This document shows, one piece after another, positions 33,745 through 40,565 of a DNA stretch of 40,754 nucleotides. The translations under genes and the position numbers were made by a program. The DNA is from Deltaproteobacteria bacterium (GTDB taxonomy: Bacteria; Desulfobacterota; B13-G15; RBG-16-54-18): positions 1 to 40,754 of the forward strand of contig JAFDHG010000036.1 in NCBI GenBank assembly GCA_019308925.1, given 5' to 3'. Each line of letters begins with the position of its first letter. Positions within the stretch are counted from its first letter, which is position 1. The notes below the pieces were generated by a model. That model was not told where the DNA came from, made no database searches, and saw only the letters and a program-made list of their open reading frames with translations.

Positions 33745-34263
33745 TTAATGGTTGAAGTATCCTTCGCAATCTTTAAGCCACCTTATAATCGCCTCGATCT
33801 GGCAGATCCTGAATTGAAAGACCAGGCCGTCAAATTCACCGCAGCAGACATCATCCTGTTGTTTTATGCCTTCCAAATGTCCCTGGCATACCTTGATCTG
33901 TTTTTCCATTAGTTCACCGATGCCGGACAACTTCAACTCCCTCATAAAAAAGAGTTTGGCCAGGAACTGGAGCCTCAGATCACGAATCCTCTCGACCGGC
34001 CTTTGAACCCAGTTCAGAAAGGCCTCACGGCCTTCAGGGGTAATCGAATAGATCTTCTTGGCTGGCCGGTTGTCCTGAATTTCTAGTTTCGAGATCACTT
34101 CTCCCATCATTTCAAGGTGTTTGAGAAGGGCATAGATCTGGCTCATTCCGGCATACCACACACGCCCCAATCCAGAGGAGAGAAGGTGGTGGATTTCATA
34201 ACCATGTCTATCCTCTTTCATCAACAATCCCAAGATTACATATTCTTGAGGATGTCTGGTCAT
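33745..34263 (-). CDS. PadR family transcriptional regulator
   Basis: 172 residues from ATG 34263; ATGs at 34272 and 34302 are alternatives, but the PadR core begins right after MTRHPQEYVILGLL. The winged-helix part (KEDRHGYEIHHLLSSGL, YALLKHLEMMGEVISKLEIQDNRPAKKIYSITPEGREAF) is followed by a C-terminal helical dimerisation region. PadR proteins repress transport or detoxification genes and release DNA on ligand binding. It lies upstream of and co-directional with the ABC genes, so it probably controls them. An inverted repeat overlaps its own promoter. Confidence 0.92.
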   Translation of the reverse strand: MTRHPQEYVILGLLMKEDRHGYEIHHLLSSGLGRVWYAGMSQIYALLKHLEMMGEVISKLEIQDNRPAKKIYSITPEGREAFLNWVQRPVERIRDLRLQFLAKLFFMRELKLSGIGELMEKQIKVCQGHLEGIKQQDDVCCGEFDGLVFQFRICQIEAIIRWLKDCEGYFNH

Positions 34264-34293
34264 TATCACCATTTTAAGGATATTTATAATATG

Positions 34294-34314
34294 AATATTC
34301 AATATATGAATATT
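34294..34314. promoter_or_regulatory. Candidate PadR operator
   Basis: AATATTC (34294-34300) and GAATATT (34308-34314) form a perfect inverted repeat with a 7-bp spacer, and ATATGAATATT occurs twice in tandem. It covers the -10 box of the padR promoter, as expected for autorepression. Confidence 0.5.
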
Positions 34315-34330
34315 TAGATGCCATAGTCAA
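34301..34330 (-). promoter_or_regulatory. Candidate promoter for the padR-ABC operon
   Basis: On the minus strand TTGACT (plus 34325-34330) and TATATT (plus 34301-34306) are separated by 18 bp, each 5 of 6. The candidate PadR operator overlaps it. Confidence 0.55.
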
Positions 34331-34359
34331 GCAGAAATTTAGATCTTCTCTGATAATCC

Positions 34360-34387
34360 TTGACAAATCTACTTTCTGATATATAGT
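34360..34387 (+). promoter_or_regulatory. Candidate promoter for the dodecin gene
   Basis: A perfect TTGACA (34360-34365) and TATAGT (34382-34387, 5 of 6) are separated by 16 bp. It diverges from the padR promoter. Confidence 0.6.
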
Positions 34388-34461
34388 TACAACCTAGTTC
34401 TTCTCCTTATCGATTCTTATAGAAAGAGAGGAGTAAAAAAGAGAGAAAGGGGGTGAAACAG

Positions 34462-34674
34462 ATGCCTGATGGTAGGGTAGCCAGGGTAACAGAGGTGATC
34501 TCAGGATCACCCAAGGGCTTCGATGATGCCATCCAACTGGGGTTCAAAAGGGCTGTAAAGACCTTAAGGGGGATCACGGGTATGCGCATCATAGAGTTTA
34601 GGGTGGCGGTGGAGAACGAAAAGATAGTGGAGTACAGGGTAAGGATGGAGGTCATTTTCGTCCTGGAGGACTAA
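34462..34674 (+). CDS. Dodecin family flavin-binding protein
   Basis: 70 residues from ATG 34462, which has GGGGGTG spaced 6 nt upstream; the GTG at 34453 lies inside that site. The small fold VARVTEVISGSPKGFDDAIQLGFKRA, then ITGMRIIEFRVAVENEKIVEYRVRMEVIFVLE, matches dodecins, which form dodecamers that store flavin. The residue at the usual stacking Trp position appears to be Ile or Phe (RIIEFRV), so the ligand may differ; this is by eye. It has its own promoter and terminator. Confidence 0.9.
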   Translation: MPDGRVARVTEVISGSPKGFDDAIQLGFKRAVKTLRGITGMRIIEFRVAVENEKIVEYRVRMEVIFVLED

Positions 34675-34702
34675 TAGGGAGAATAGACTGAAGGAAGCGG
34701 AG

Positions 34703-34733
34703 GGGACAGCTCGGTGAGAAGCTGTCCCTTTTT
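34703..34733 (+). terminator. Intrinsic terminator after the dodecin gene
   Basis: GGGACAGCT (34703-34711) pairs perfectly with AGCTGTCCC (34720-34728) and is followed by TTTTT. Confidence 0.9.
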
Positions 34734-34741
34734 GCTGGATC

Positions 34742-35011
34742 TTTACCGTGAAACTCATTCACGGTAAATTGAATCTGAAGGAGATTTCGTCCCTTAAGGG
34801 TTTTTAACCTAACTTCAGGGGGCTGCTCCCCCTGAAACCCCTAATAAGGCAGGATTCTAGGAACCTAGGGGTCTTGGGTTCTAGTGAACAACAAACACTT
34901 GAACCCTTGAATCCTCGAATCCTTGAATCCCTCTTTGGGAACTTGAATCCCTCTTTGGGAAATGGTATTTTCATGGGCAGAGGTGAAGGTAAGCCCTTAT
35001 GAGGGGTTAAG
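34742..35011 (-). repeat. Modular intergenic repeat, copy 3 (inverted)
   Basis: Read on the minus strand it opens with the CCCCTCATAAGGG-like palindrome (near 34993-35007) and contains the shared core (34845-34978) with a 20-bp tandem duplication (two copies of TTGAATCCCTCTTTGGGAAC on the plus strand, 34922-34961). Next come the TTCAGGGGG-CTGCT-CCCCCTGAA hairpin (34814-34836) and the end hairpin TTTACCGTGAA-ACTCA-TTCACGGTAAA (34742-34768). It fills the gap between the dodecin terminator and the next gene. Confidence 0.85.
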
Positions 35012-35015
35012 AATT

Positions 35016-36092
35016 ATGTCAAAGATGCGCTGGATTTTTGTCCTTTTACTATCTCTTTTCATCTTTACCTCTTGCGCTAAGGGGCTGTATATAGGGAAGC
35101 TCGCCTGGGGAGAGGCAAAGATATTATGGGGGAGCATACCAGTTCAGGAGGCCTTAAGGGATGAGGGGATGGCACAAGGGGCAAAGGAGAGGCTCAGGCT
35201 TGTTCAGGAAGTGAAAGAATTCGCCCAGGAGAAGATAGGTTTGAGCCTTGACGGCTGCTATGAGGCCTTTTATCGGGTAAAGGGGGATACCCTTATCTAT
35301 CTGGTGAGTGCCTGTCCCAAAGATAGCCTGGAGCCCTATCCATGGCGTTTCCCTATAGTTGGAGAGGTATCATATAAGGGTTTTTTTGACAAAAAGGATG
35401 CCTTAGAGGAGCTGAAGAGTTTAGAAGAAAGGGGGTTGGATACCTGCCTTCAGAGGGCCATGGCCTTCAGCACCCTGGGTTGGCTGAATGATCCTATCTA
35501 TTCCACCATCTTGGATCGACACCCGGTGGTTATCATCAATACCATCATCCATGAACTCGTCCATAACACCATCTTTCTCAAAGGGGAGACGGAATTTAAC
35601 GAACAAATAGCATCTTTTGTCGGCGGAAAAGGCGCCCTCATGTTTATCGAGGAGAGGTTTGGATCATCTTCCCCCTATTATCAGCTAGCACTGGATCTCG
35701 CCAGGGATGAGGAGCTAGTTGCTGGGTTTATCCAGAAGATTTATGATGAGTTGAAGGGGGTCTATGCCCAGGAGATGTCATGGGATGAGAAGATGAGGAG
35801 GAGGGAGGAGATATTTGCCCAAGGGAAGAGGAGGTTCGCCGACCTCAGGGGGATGTTAAAGACGGGTTATTTATTGGATCTCGATAAGGAGAAATTTAAC
35901 AACGCCTTGATCGTGGCCTATAAGCGTTATCTCAACCCTCCGGATAGCCTTCTCCATCAGGTATATGAAACATTAGGGTGCGATTTAAGGAATTTTATCG
36001 AACTTCTTAAAGGTCTAAAGAAGACTAGGGAATCGCCCTACCTCTACCTGGAGAAATGGCTTTGGGAAAGGTCTAAACCCCCTTCTGATTGA
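35016..36092 (+). CDS. Putative zinc aminopeptidase lipoprotein (PF10023 type)
   Basis: 358 residues from ATG 35016, with GAGGGG 9 nt upstream; an earlier start at 34962 lies within repeat copy 3 and is rejected. A hydrophobic segment ends in a lipobox-like FTSC (Cys20). The zinc motif HELVHNT (about 179-185) is followed by GETEFNEQIASFVG, as in the predicted aminopeptidase family COG4324/PF10023. It is probably anchored in the envelope. Its ribosome binding site is supplied by the end of the repeat. It overlaps the convergent thioesterase gene by 20 nt. Confidence 0.87.
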   Translation: MSKMRWIFVLLLSLFIFTSCAKGLYIGKLAWGEAKILWGSIPVQEALRDEGMAQGAKERLRLVQEVKEFAQEKIGLSLDGCYEAFYRVKGDTLIYLVSACPKDSLEPYPWRFPIVGEVSYKGFFDKKDALEELKSLEERGLDTCLQRAMAFSTLGWLNDPIYSTILDRHPVVIINTIIHELVHNTIFLKGETEFNEQIASFVGGKGALMFIEERFGSSSPYYQLALDLARDEELVAGFIQKIYDELKGVYAQEMSWDEKMRRREEIFAQGKRRFADLRGMLKTGYLLDLDKEKFNNALIVAYKRYLNPPDSLLHQVYETLGCDLRNFIELLKGLKKTRESPYLYLEKWLWERSKPPSD

Positions 36093-36480
36093 TGATCACC
36101 ATCTTACCCCTTCCCTCAGCTGCCAGAGACCCATCTTCCAAATAGGCAACGGTCTTTATCTCTAATAGCCCTTTGGTCTCTTTTTCTAAGGTCCCTTTAA
36201 AGATTACCCGGCTACCCAAGGGAATGGGCTTGCGGTACCTCACCTCCATCCTTGCGGTCATCGCATCATAACCCAAGTAGAAGGAGTTCCATCCCAAGAG
36301 CTCATCAAAGATAAGGCTCACAACACCACCGTGAAGGTATGTGGACCAACCCCGGTAACGATCGTGGGCGACGAACTCCGCCTTCACCCCTTTATCTCCA
36401 TCCCTAAGGACCCGGAGTTTTAGACCATCACGATTCTCCTCACCACAGACAAAACAGCGCTTGTCCTTGACAAGCTCCAT
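36073..36480 (-). CDS. PaaI-type hotdog-fold thioesterase
   Basis: 135 residues. An N-terminal CFVCGEENRDGLKL segment (a CxxC often seen in this branch) precedes the hotdog core with TYLHGGVVSLIFDELLGW, where His-Gly-Gly and the following Asp/Glu are the usual catalytic features, and ARMEVRYRKPIPLGS. It should hydrolyse acyl-CoA thioesters; the substrate is unknown. It starts 2 nt after the stop of the TIM-barrel gene, so it is the last gene of a three-gene minus-strand operon. Confidence 0.9.
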   Translation of the reverse strand: MELVKDKRCFVCGEENRDGLKLRVLRDGDKGVKAEFVAHDRYRGWSTYLHGGVVSLIFDELLGWNSFYLGYDAMTARMEVRYRKPIPLGSRVIFKGTLEKETKGLLEIKTVAYLEDGSLAAEGRGKMVIINQKGV

Positions 36481-36482
36481 CT

Positions 36483-37268
36483 TTAATTCTTTGCCCTCCC
36501 CTGATCCTCTAGGTATTCCCTCACCGTCTCAAAACTCCTTGCCAATTCCTCCTCTCGATGGACCTCAAGGGTGTAGATGGGGAAAAGCTGCTGCTCCCAA
36601 ATATGGTGAAAAAACCCATGGAAATCGAATTTCCCATCTCCTGGAGGGAGGTGTTGGTCCTCTTTCCCATTATTGTCGTGGATATGTACCTCGATCATCC
36701 TCTTGCCAAGCCTCTTTATCCACTCCTTCCAACCTATTTTGCTGAAGACAAGCCAATGGCCGGTGTCAAAGCAAAAGCCAAAGTGAGGGGAGTTGATCGC
36801 TTCTATAAGCCTCTCTATGGTCTCTGGTCTTTCCTCAAAGACGTTTTCCAGCGCCAACGTTACCCCTAGCTTCTGTGCCTTCTTCACCAAGGGGTCCCAC
36901 ATATCCAGGCTCTCCTTTAGCCAGAGATCTTGAAACTCACCGTAGCGCCATTTATCGTATCCAGGATGACAGACCACAACCTTGGGTTGGGTCAAGGCCG
37001 CCAGATGAAGGACGTGCTCCAATCTCTCTCTAGTAGCCTTTCTGATCTTGCTGTCCACCCCTCCAGGGGCCAGGTCCATGTAAGGGGCGTGAAAGGTATA
37101 GGAGATGCCACTCCTTTTTAATGCCTCGCCTAAACGCCGCACATCCTCGTCCTGACACCTATCCAGGGCAAAGGAGTCAAAGTATATCTCCGGGTGTATC
37201 CTCCTCCTGATGGCCTCATCTTGACGTTCCAGGATCATCTCATAGGGGACAGTGGTTTGGATGATCAT
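36483..37268 (-). CDS. Sugar phosphate isomerase/epimerase family TIM-barrel protein
   Basis: 261 residues from ATG 37268, 1 nt after the channel gene stop, with GAAAGGG upstream; the TTG at 37286 is an alternative. Motifs of the AP-endonuclease-2/xylose-isomerase-like barrel are visible: YTFHAPYMDLAPGG, VVCHPGYD, LALENVFEERPE, FGFCFDTGHW, MIEVHIHDNNG and HLPPGDGKFDF, giving the His, Glu and Asp metal ligands. The substrate is unknown. It is co-transcribed with a K+ channel and a thioesterase; this grouping does not suggest a single pathway. Confidence 0.9.
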   Translation of the reverse strand: MIIQTTVPYEMILERQDEAIRRRIHPEIYFDSFALDRCQDEDVRRLGEALKRSGISYTFHAPYMDLAPGGVDSKIRKATRERLEHVLHLAALTQPKVVVCHPGYDKWRYGEFQDLWLKESLDMWDPLVKKAQKLGVTLALENVFEERPETIERLIEAINSPHFGFCFDTGHWLVFSKIGWKEWIKRLGKRMIEVHIHDNNGKEDQHLPPGDGKFDFHGFFHHIWEQQLFPIYTLEVHREEELARSFETVREYLEDQGRAKN

Positions 37269-37269
37269 C

Positions 37270-38307
37270 CTAAACCCTTTCGCCAAACATCTCTGCGGAC
37301 TTTACTAATTGTTCCAGCATCTCCAAGTGCTTCTTTTCGCCGAGGACAATGAGAATATCCCCCTTTTCGATCAGGGTCTCCGAAGAGGGATTAAAGATCA
37401 TCTTCCCCAATTGCTTTTTGATGGCCACCACTATCAATCCCAGGTCTCGCCTGATCCCCGACTCACCCAAGGGCTTTCCCTTGAACCTGGCATCATCTTC
37501 AACGGTGATCTCCTCTAATTGGAGCTCGAGGTGTCTCCTCCGGACTACCAGGTCGACAAATTCTACAATATTCGGTCTAAGTACAGCATTGACCATCCTG
37601 GCGGCACCCATCAGATAAGGTGATACTACCCGATTTGCCCCAGCACTCAAAAGTTTCCTGTCCGCCCCCTCCTCATTGGCCCTGCTGAGGATATAGAGAT
37701 TGGGGTTCAATGACCGGGCGGAGAGGGTGATGTAGAGGTTGTCTGCGTCAGAGCGAACGGCGGCAATCAGTCCCCTGGCCCTTTCTATTCCGGCCCTGAC
37801 GAGGATTTCGTCCTCGTCGGCATCTCCTTCCACATAGGGGAACTCATCCTCCTCGATCAGTTTTATCCTTTCGGGGTCATTCTCCACTATCACAAAGGGG
37901 ACATCTTCACGTTTAAATTCCCTGGCGATAAAGGAGCCGATGCGACCATAGCCACATAAGATAAAGTGATCTTTTTGCCTTTTGATCCGCTTTTCCAATT
38001 TTCTCCTCCCTAATATCTTTCGGAGTTGGCCGGCGATAATGGTTTGGGTTATGCTCCCCACAATATAGGCCATCACCCCGAAGCTGGACATGATGAGAAA
38101 TACTGTAAATATTCTCCCTTCCCTCGAGAGTTGATGGACCTCTCCATAGCCGACAGTAGTGATGGTGATGACGGTCATATATAAGGATTCTAATAGAGGC
38201 CACCCCTCGATAAACCTGTATCCCAGGGTTCCCCCTAGAAGGAGGGTCTGGGTGATTAGGATGGCTATGAACAAGCGCCGCAAAAGGTTCAAGATGACCT
38301 CCTTCAT
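37270..38307 (-). CDS. Potassium channel protein with RCK (TrkA-N/TrkA-C) domains
   Basis: 345 residues from ATG 38307; the longer start at 38352 adds 15 polar residues and is less likely. Two membrane helices flank a pore loop with the selectivity filter TVGYGE (51-56). A Rossmann-type TrkA-N domain follows (FILCGYGRIGSFIAREF, GxGxxG), then VVSPYLMGAARM and a TrkA-C domain near 265-345 ending ILIVLGEKKHLEMLEQL. The architecture is that of MthK/Kch-type ligand-gated K+ channels. First gene of a minus-strand operon. Confidence 0.93.
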   Translation of the reverse strand: MKEVILNLLRRLFIAILITQTLLLGGTLGYRFIEGWPLLESLYMTVITITTVGYGEVHQLSREGRIFTVFLIMSSFGVMAYIVGSITQTIIAGQLRKILGRRKLEKRIKRQKDHFILCGYGRIGSFIAREFKREDVPFVIVENDPERIKLIEEDEFPYVEGDADEDEILVRAGIERARGLIAAVRSDADNLYITLSARSLNPNLYILSRANEEGADRKLLSAGANRVVSPYLMGAARMVNAVLRPNIVEFVDLVVRRRHLELQLEEITVEDDARFKGKPLGESGIRRDLGLIVVAIKKQLGKMIFNPSSETLIEKGDILIVLGEKKHLEMLEQLVKSAEMFGERV

Positions 38308-38586
38308 CTCTGAACACTTCAAGATATTATAACTTCTCCCGGATGGCAACATAAAGTTGGCGAGATATGTAATACCTCAGTCTTGGGGGGATGAGCTTCA
38401 AAGGGCCTCTTGTCCCCTGATAACTGAGGCATTATCGAGATATTCCCCTTGAGAAAGAAGCTTCTTTTATGACAGAATGAGACAATTGAGAAGCTCCAGC
38501 CCTTTTAATGGGTGCGGGGGAAATAGATCACCAAATAGATGCTCGCATAATTTCTGAGCTATTTATGTTATAGGAGAGGACTTTTA

Positions 38587-39027
38587 ATGGGAGAAACGCT
38601 AAGAACCCTGATTCTTTCCGGACTTAGACGGGGGATCTATACCTTTTTTGACCTCCTCAAATTCCTTATCCCGGTTTATACAATTATCTTTTTCCTGCAG
38701 AAGGGGGGGCTTCTGGAGGGTTGGGCTGCCCTCTTTAAACCCTACATGTCTATCCTCGGACTACCTGGAGAGGCGGCCTTTGCTTTGATCCTAGGTAATG
38801 TACTCAATATCTACGCTGCCTTGGGTGCCTTGGCTGGCCTACACCTGAACGGGGCAGAGATAACTATTGTCTCCCTTATGCTCCTGATATCCCATAGTCA
38901 GATTATGGAAGGGGCGATCCTGTTCAAGGTACGGCCGGTCTTCGTCCTTCTGGCACCCTTGAGACTGCTGCTGTCCATTTTGGTGGCAGCGGCCATGAAC
39001 CCCATGATACACAGGATACTATGCTGA
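38587..39027 (+). CDS. Nucleoside-recognition (Gate) domain membrane protein, first half
   Basis: 146 residues, ATG behind TATAGGAGAGGACTTTTA. About four hydrophobic helices include LLKFLIPVYTIIFFLQ and the Gate-like SILGLPGEAAFALILGNVLNIYAALGAL and LMLLISHSQIMEGAI. It resembles half of a SpmA/nucleoside-recognition protein. It overlaps the next gene by 7 nt; the two half-size proteins probably form a heterodimeric membrane complex. Substrate unknown. Confidence 0.82.
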   Translation: MGETLRTLILSGLRRGIYTFFDLLKFLIPVYTIIFFLQKGGLLEGWAALFKPYMSILGLPGEAAFALILGNVLNIYAALGALAGLHLNGAEITIVSLMLLISHSQIMEGAILFKVRPVFVLLAPLRLLLSILVAAAMNPMIHRILC

Positions 39028-39437
39028 GAGAATATCTGACGGCCCTTTTTTCTTTCTCCCTAAAGATGGCCTTAATCCTTATTCCCCTCTTTATTATCCT
39101 CGAGGTCCTGGAGGGAAAGTGGCTGCGAAGGACCTCTTGGGCACGCCCATTCAAGGCACTAGGATTATCCGCTGAGGCCTGCATCCCACTCCTTTCGGGC
39201 CTTACCTTCGGGCTCCTATATGGGGCTGGGCTAATTATCGATTCCCTGAAGAATTCAAGGTTAAGCACGAGGGAGACCCTAGCCATCTTGCTATTTCTAT
39301 CCATCTTCCACAGCGTCTTCGAAGATACCCTCCTCTTTCTCGCCGTAGGGGCCGATTTTTTTATCATCACCATCCCCAGGGTGATCATGGCCCTTTTAAG
39401 TCTCCTTATCTTGAAATATATCCGCATCGGTGAATAG
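39021..39437 (+). CDS. Nucleoside-recognition (Gate) domain membrane protein, second half
   Basis: 138 residues, overlapping the previous gene by 7 nt. Hydrophobic helices (MALILIPLFIILEVL, FGLLYGAGLIIDSL, TLAILLFLSIFHSVFEDTLLFLAVGADFFII) and the ACIPLLSGLTFGLLYGAG stretch are like the second Gate half. Together with the partner it gives the length of one full-size protein, but the genes are cleanly separate with their own starts. Function inferred only from the fold family. Confidence 0.8.
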   Translation: MLREYLTALFSFSLKMALILIPLFIILEVLEGKWLRRTSWARPFKALGLSAEACIPLLSGLTFGLLYGAGLIIDSLKNSRLSTRETLAILLFLSIFHSVFEDTLLFLAVGADFFIITIPRVIMALLSLLILKYIRIGE

Positions 39438-39585
39438 GCCCTTGATATATCATCATGTGCTAATCATTTTCCTTTCAGATTTTTCTTAACAACTAGGGAC
39501 CTTTTGTTATAGAAATAGATCGATGTTTTGAGGGTAATGATTTTCAAAGCAGTATATCTGGCAGAAAGGGGGTGAGATCAAAATC

Positions 39586-40363
39586 ATGATGACGGGCTAC
39601 ATCCTGGCCTGCTCCCCGCCGGTGAGGTGGTTGTTGAACGGCCTGGCCAGTTGGACCAATGAGGACAAACCGTGGCAGGCGATCTTCTTGATGGCCTTCT
39701 TCTCCATGATCATCGCCTGGTTAAACTGGGGTCTGAGCCTGATCGGCAGCGCCATGTTCGCTCTGTTTATCGTCCGGAAAAACCCAAGGTTGACTACCGT
39801 TTGTTGGTGGCAGCAGCCTATCTCGGTTTGGGCTGCACTTGGCACTCAGGGCTCTCGGCCTCTGCTCCCCTGTTGGTGAACACCCCGGGCAACTTCCTCA
39901 TCAAGGCGGGATACCTAAACAGCACCATCTCCACCACACACACACACCATCTTCACACCCTTTAACATCATTCTGGTGATCATCGTTGTCCTGGTAATCG
40001 CCTTTTTGATGAGGGCGATGCACCCCTCGCCGGAGAAGACCTTCAAGGTCAAGCCAGAGCTGGCAGAGCGCATCAAGCTGTACGAGGCCCCCGAGAGGCC
40101 CAAGGGCAAGCGGACCGCCTCGCAGTTCATGAACTGGTGGCCGGGATGGAACATCATCGCAGCTGGCCCTCCCCGCATGGAAGGTGGTCGTCACTTACGC
40201 CTGGGGCGATATGCTCACCGACATGATCCAACCCTTCTGGGCCATTGCCATGCTGGCCGTGGTGAAACTGGAGTTTAGGGAGATCATGGGGTGGCTGTTT
40301 CTGGCCTTCTTTGTCTACGCCATCATCACCTCTGCTGCCTTCCTCTTGCTGGGGTTCATATAG
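39586..40363 (+). pseudogene. atoE: Decayed short-chain fatty acid transporter gene (AtoE family)
   Basis: Four pieces in shifting frames read as AtoE. First is TGYILACSPPVRWLLNGLAS to about 39780. Next is KPKVDYRLLVAAAYLGLGCTWHSGLSASAPLLVNTPGNF to about 39934. Then comes IFTPFNIILVIIVVLVIAFLMRAMHPSPEKTF to about 40155. Last is PAWKVVVTYAWGDMLTDMIQPFWAIAML to TAG 40363. The N-terminal about 85 codons and a large middle block are missing, leaving about 260 of about 440 codons. One frame change falls in a (CA)6 tract. A ribosome-binding-like AAAGGGGGTGAG still precedes the first ATG. The intact family imports short-chain fatty acids such as acetoacetate or butyrate. Confidence 0.88.
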
Positions 40364-40382
40364 CCTAGATGAGAGGTGTAAA

Positions 40383-40417
40383 AGGCCTGGGTGGGTTTTC
40401 CACCCGGGCCTTTTTTT
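40383..40417 (+). terminator. Intrinsic terminator after the atoE pseudogene
   Basis: AGGCCTGGGTGG (40383-40394) pairs with CCACCCGGGCCT (40400-40411) with one wobble, followed by seven T. It is well preserved despite decay of the gene. Confidence 0.9.
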
Positions 40418-40443
40418 ATACCCCTGACCTCTTGAGGAGAAAC

Positions 40444-40560
40444 TTACGGGTAGATCCCCCTGATCCTGAGGCCATTGGCCACCCTCTTTATACCTAATAC
40501 CTACCATGAGGGCAGCGGTCCTCATGGGGACCTTCTCCGCTGCTCCTCCCAGGAAAAAAT
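40444..40560 (-). pseudogene. gdhA: 3' remnant of a glutamate dehydrogenase gene
   Basis: The minus strand reads GGAAEKVPMRTAALMVGI in one frame, then KRVANGLRIRGIYP and a TAA at 40444 in another. Together this is the C-terminal end of Glu/Leu/Phe dehydrogenases (MRTAAxxxGxxRVAxxxRxRGxYP). The shift is caused by a 7-bp near-tandem duplication (TTATACC / TAATACC, plus 40488-40501); removing one unit restores a single frame. Upstream sequence past about 40560 is AT-rich and not dehydrogenase-like, so only about 35 codons remain. Confidence 0.8.
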
Positions 40561-40565
40561 TGCTG

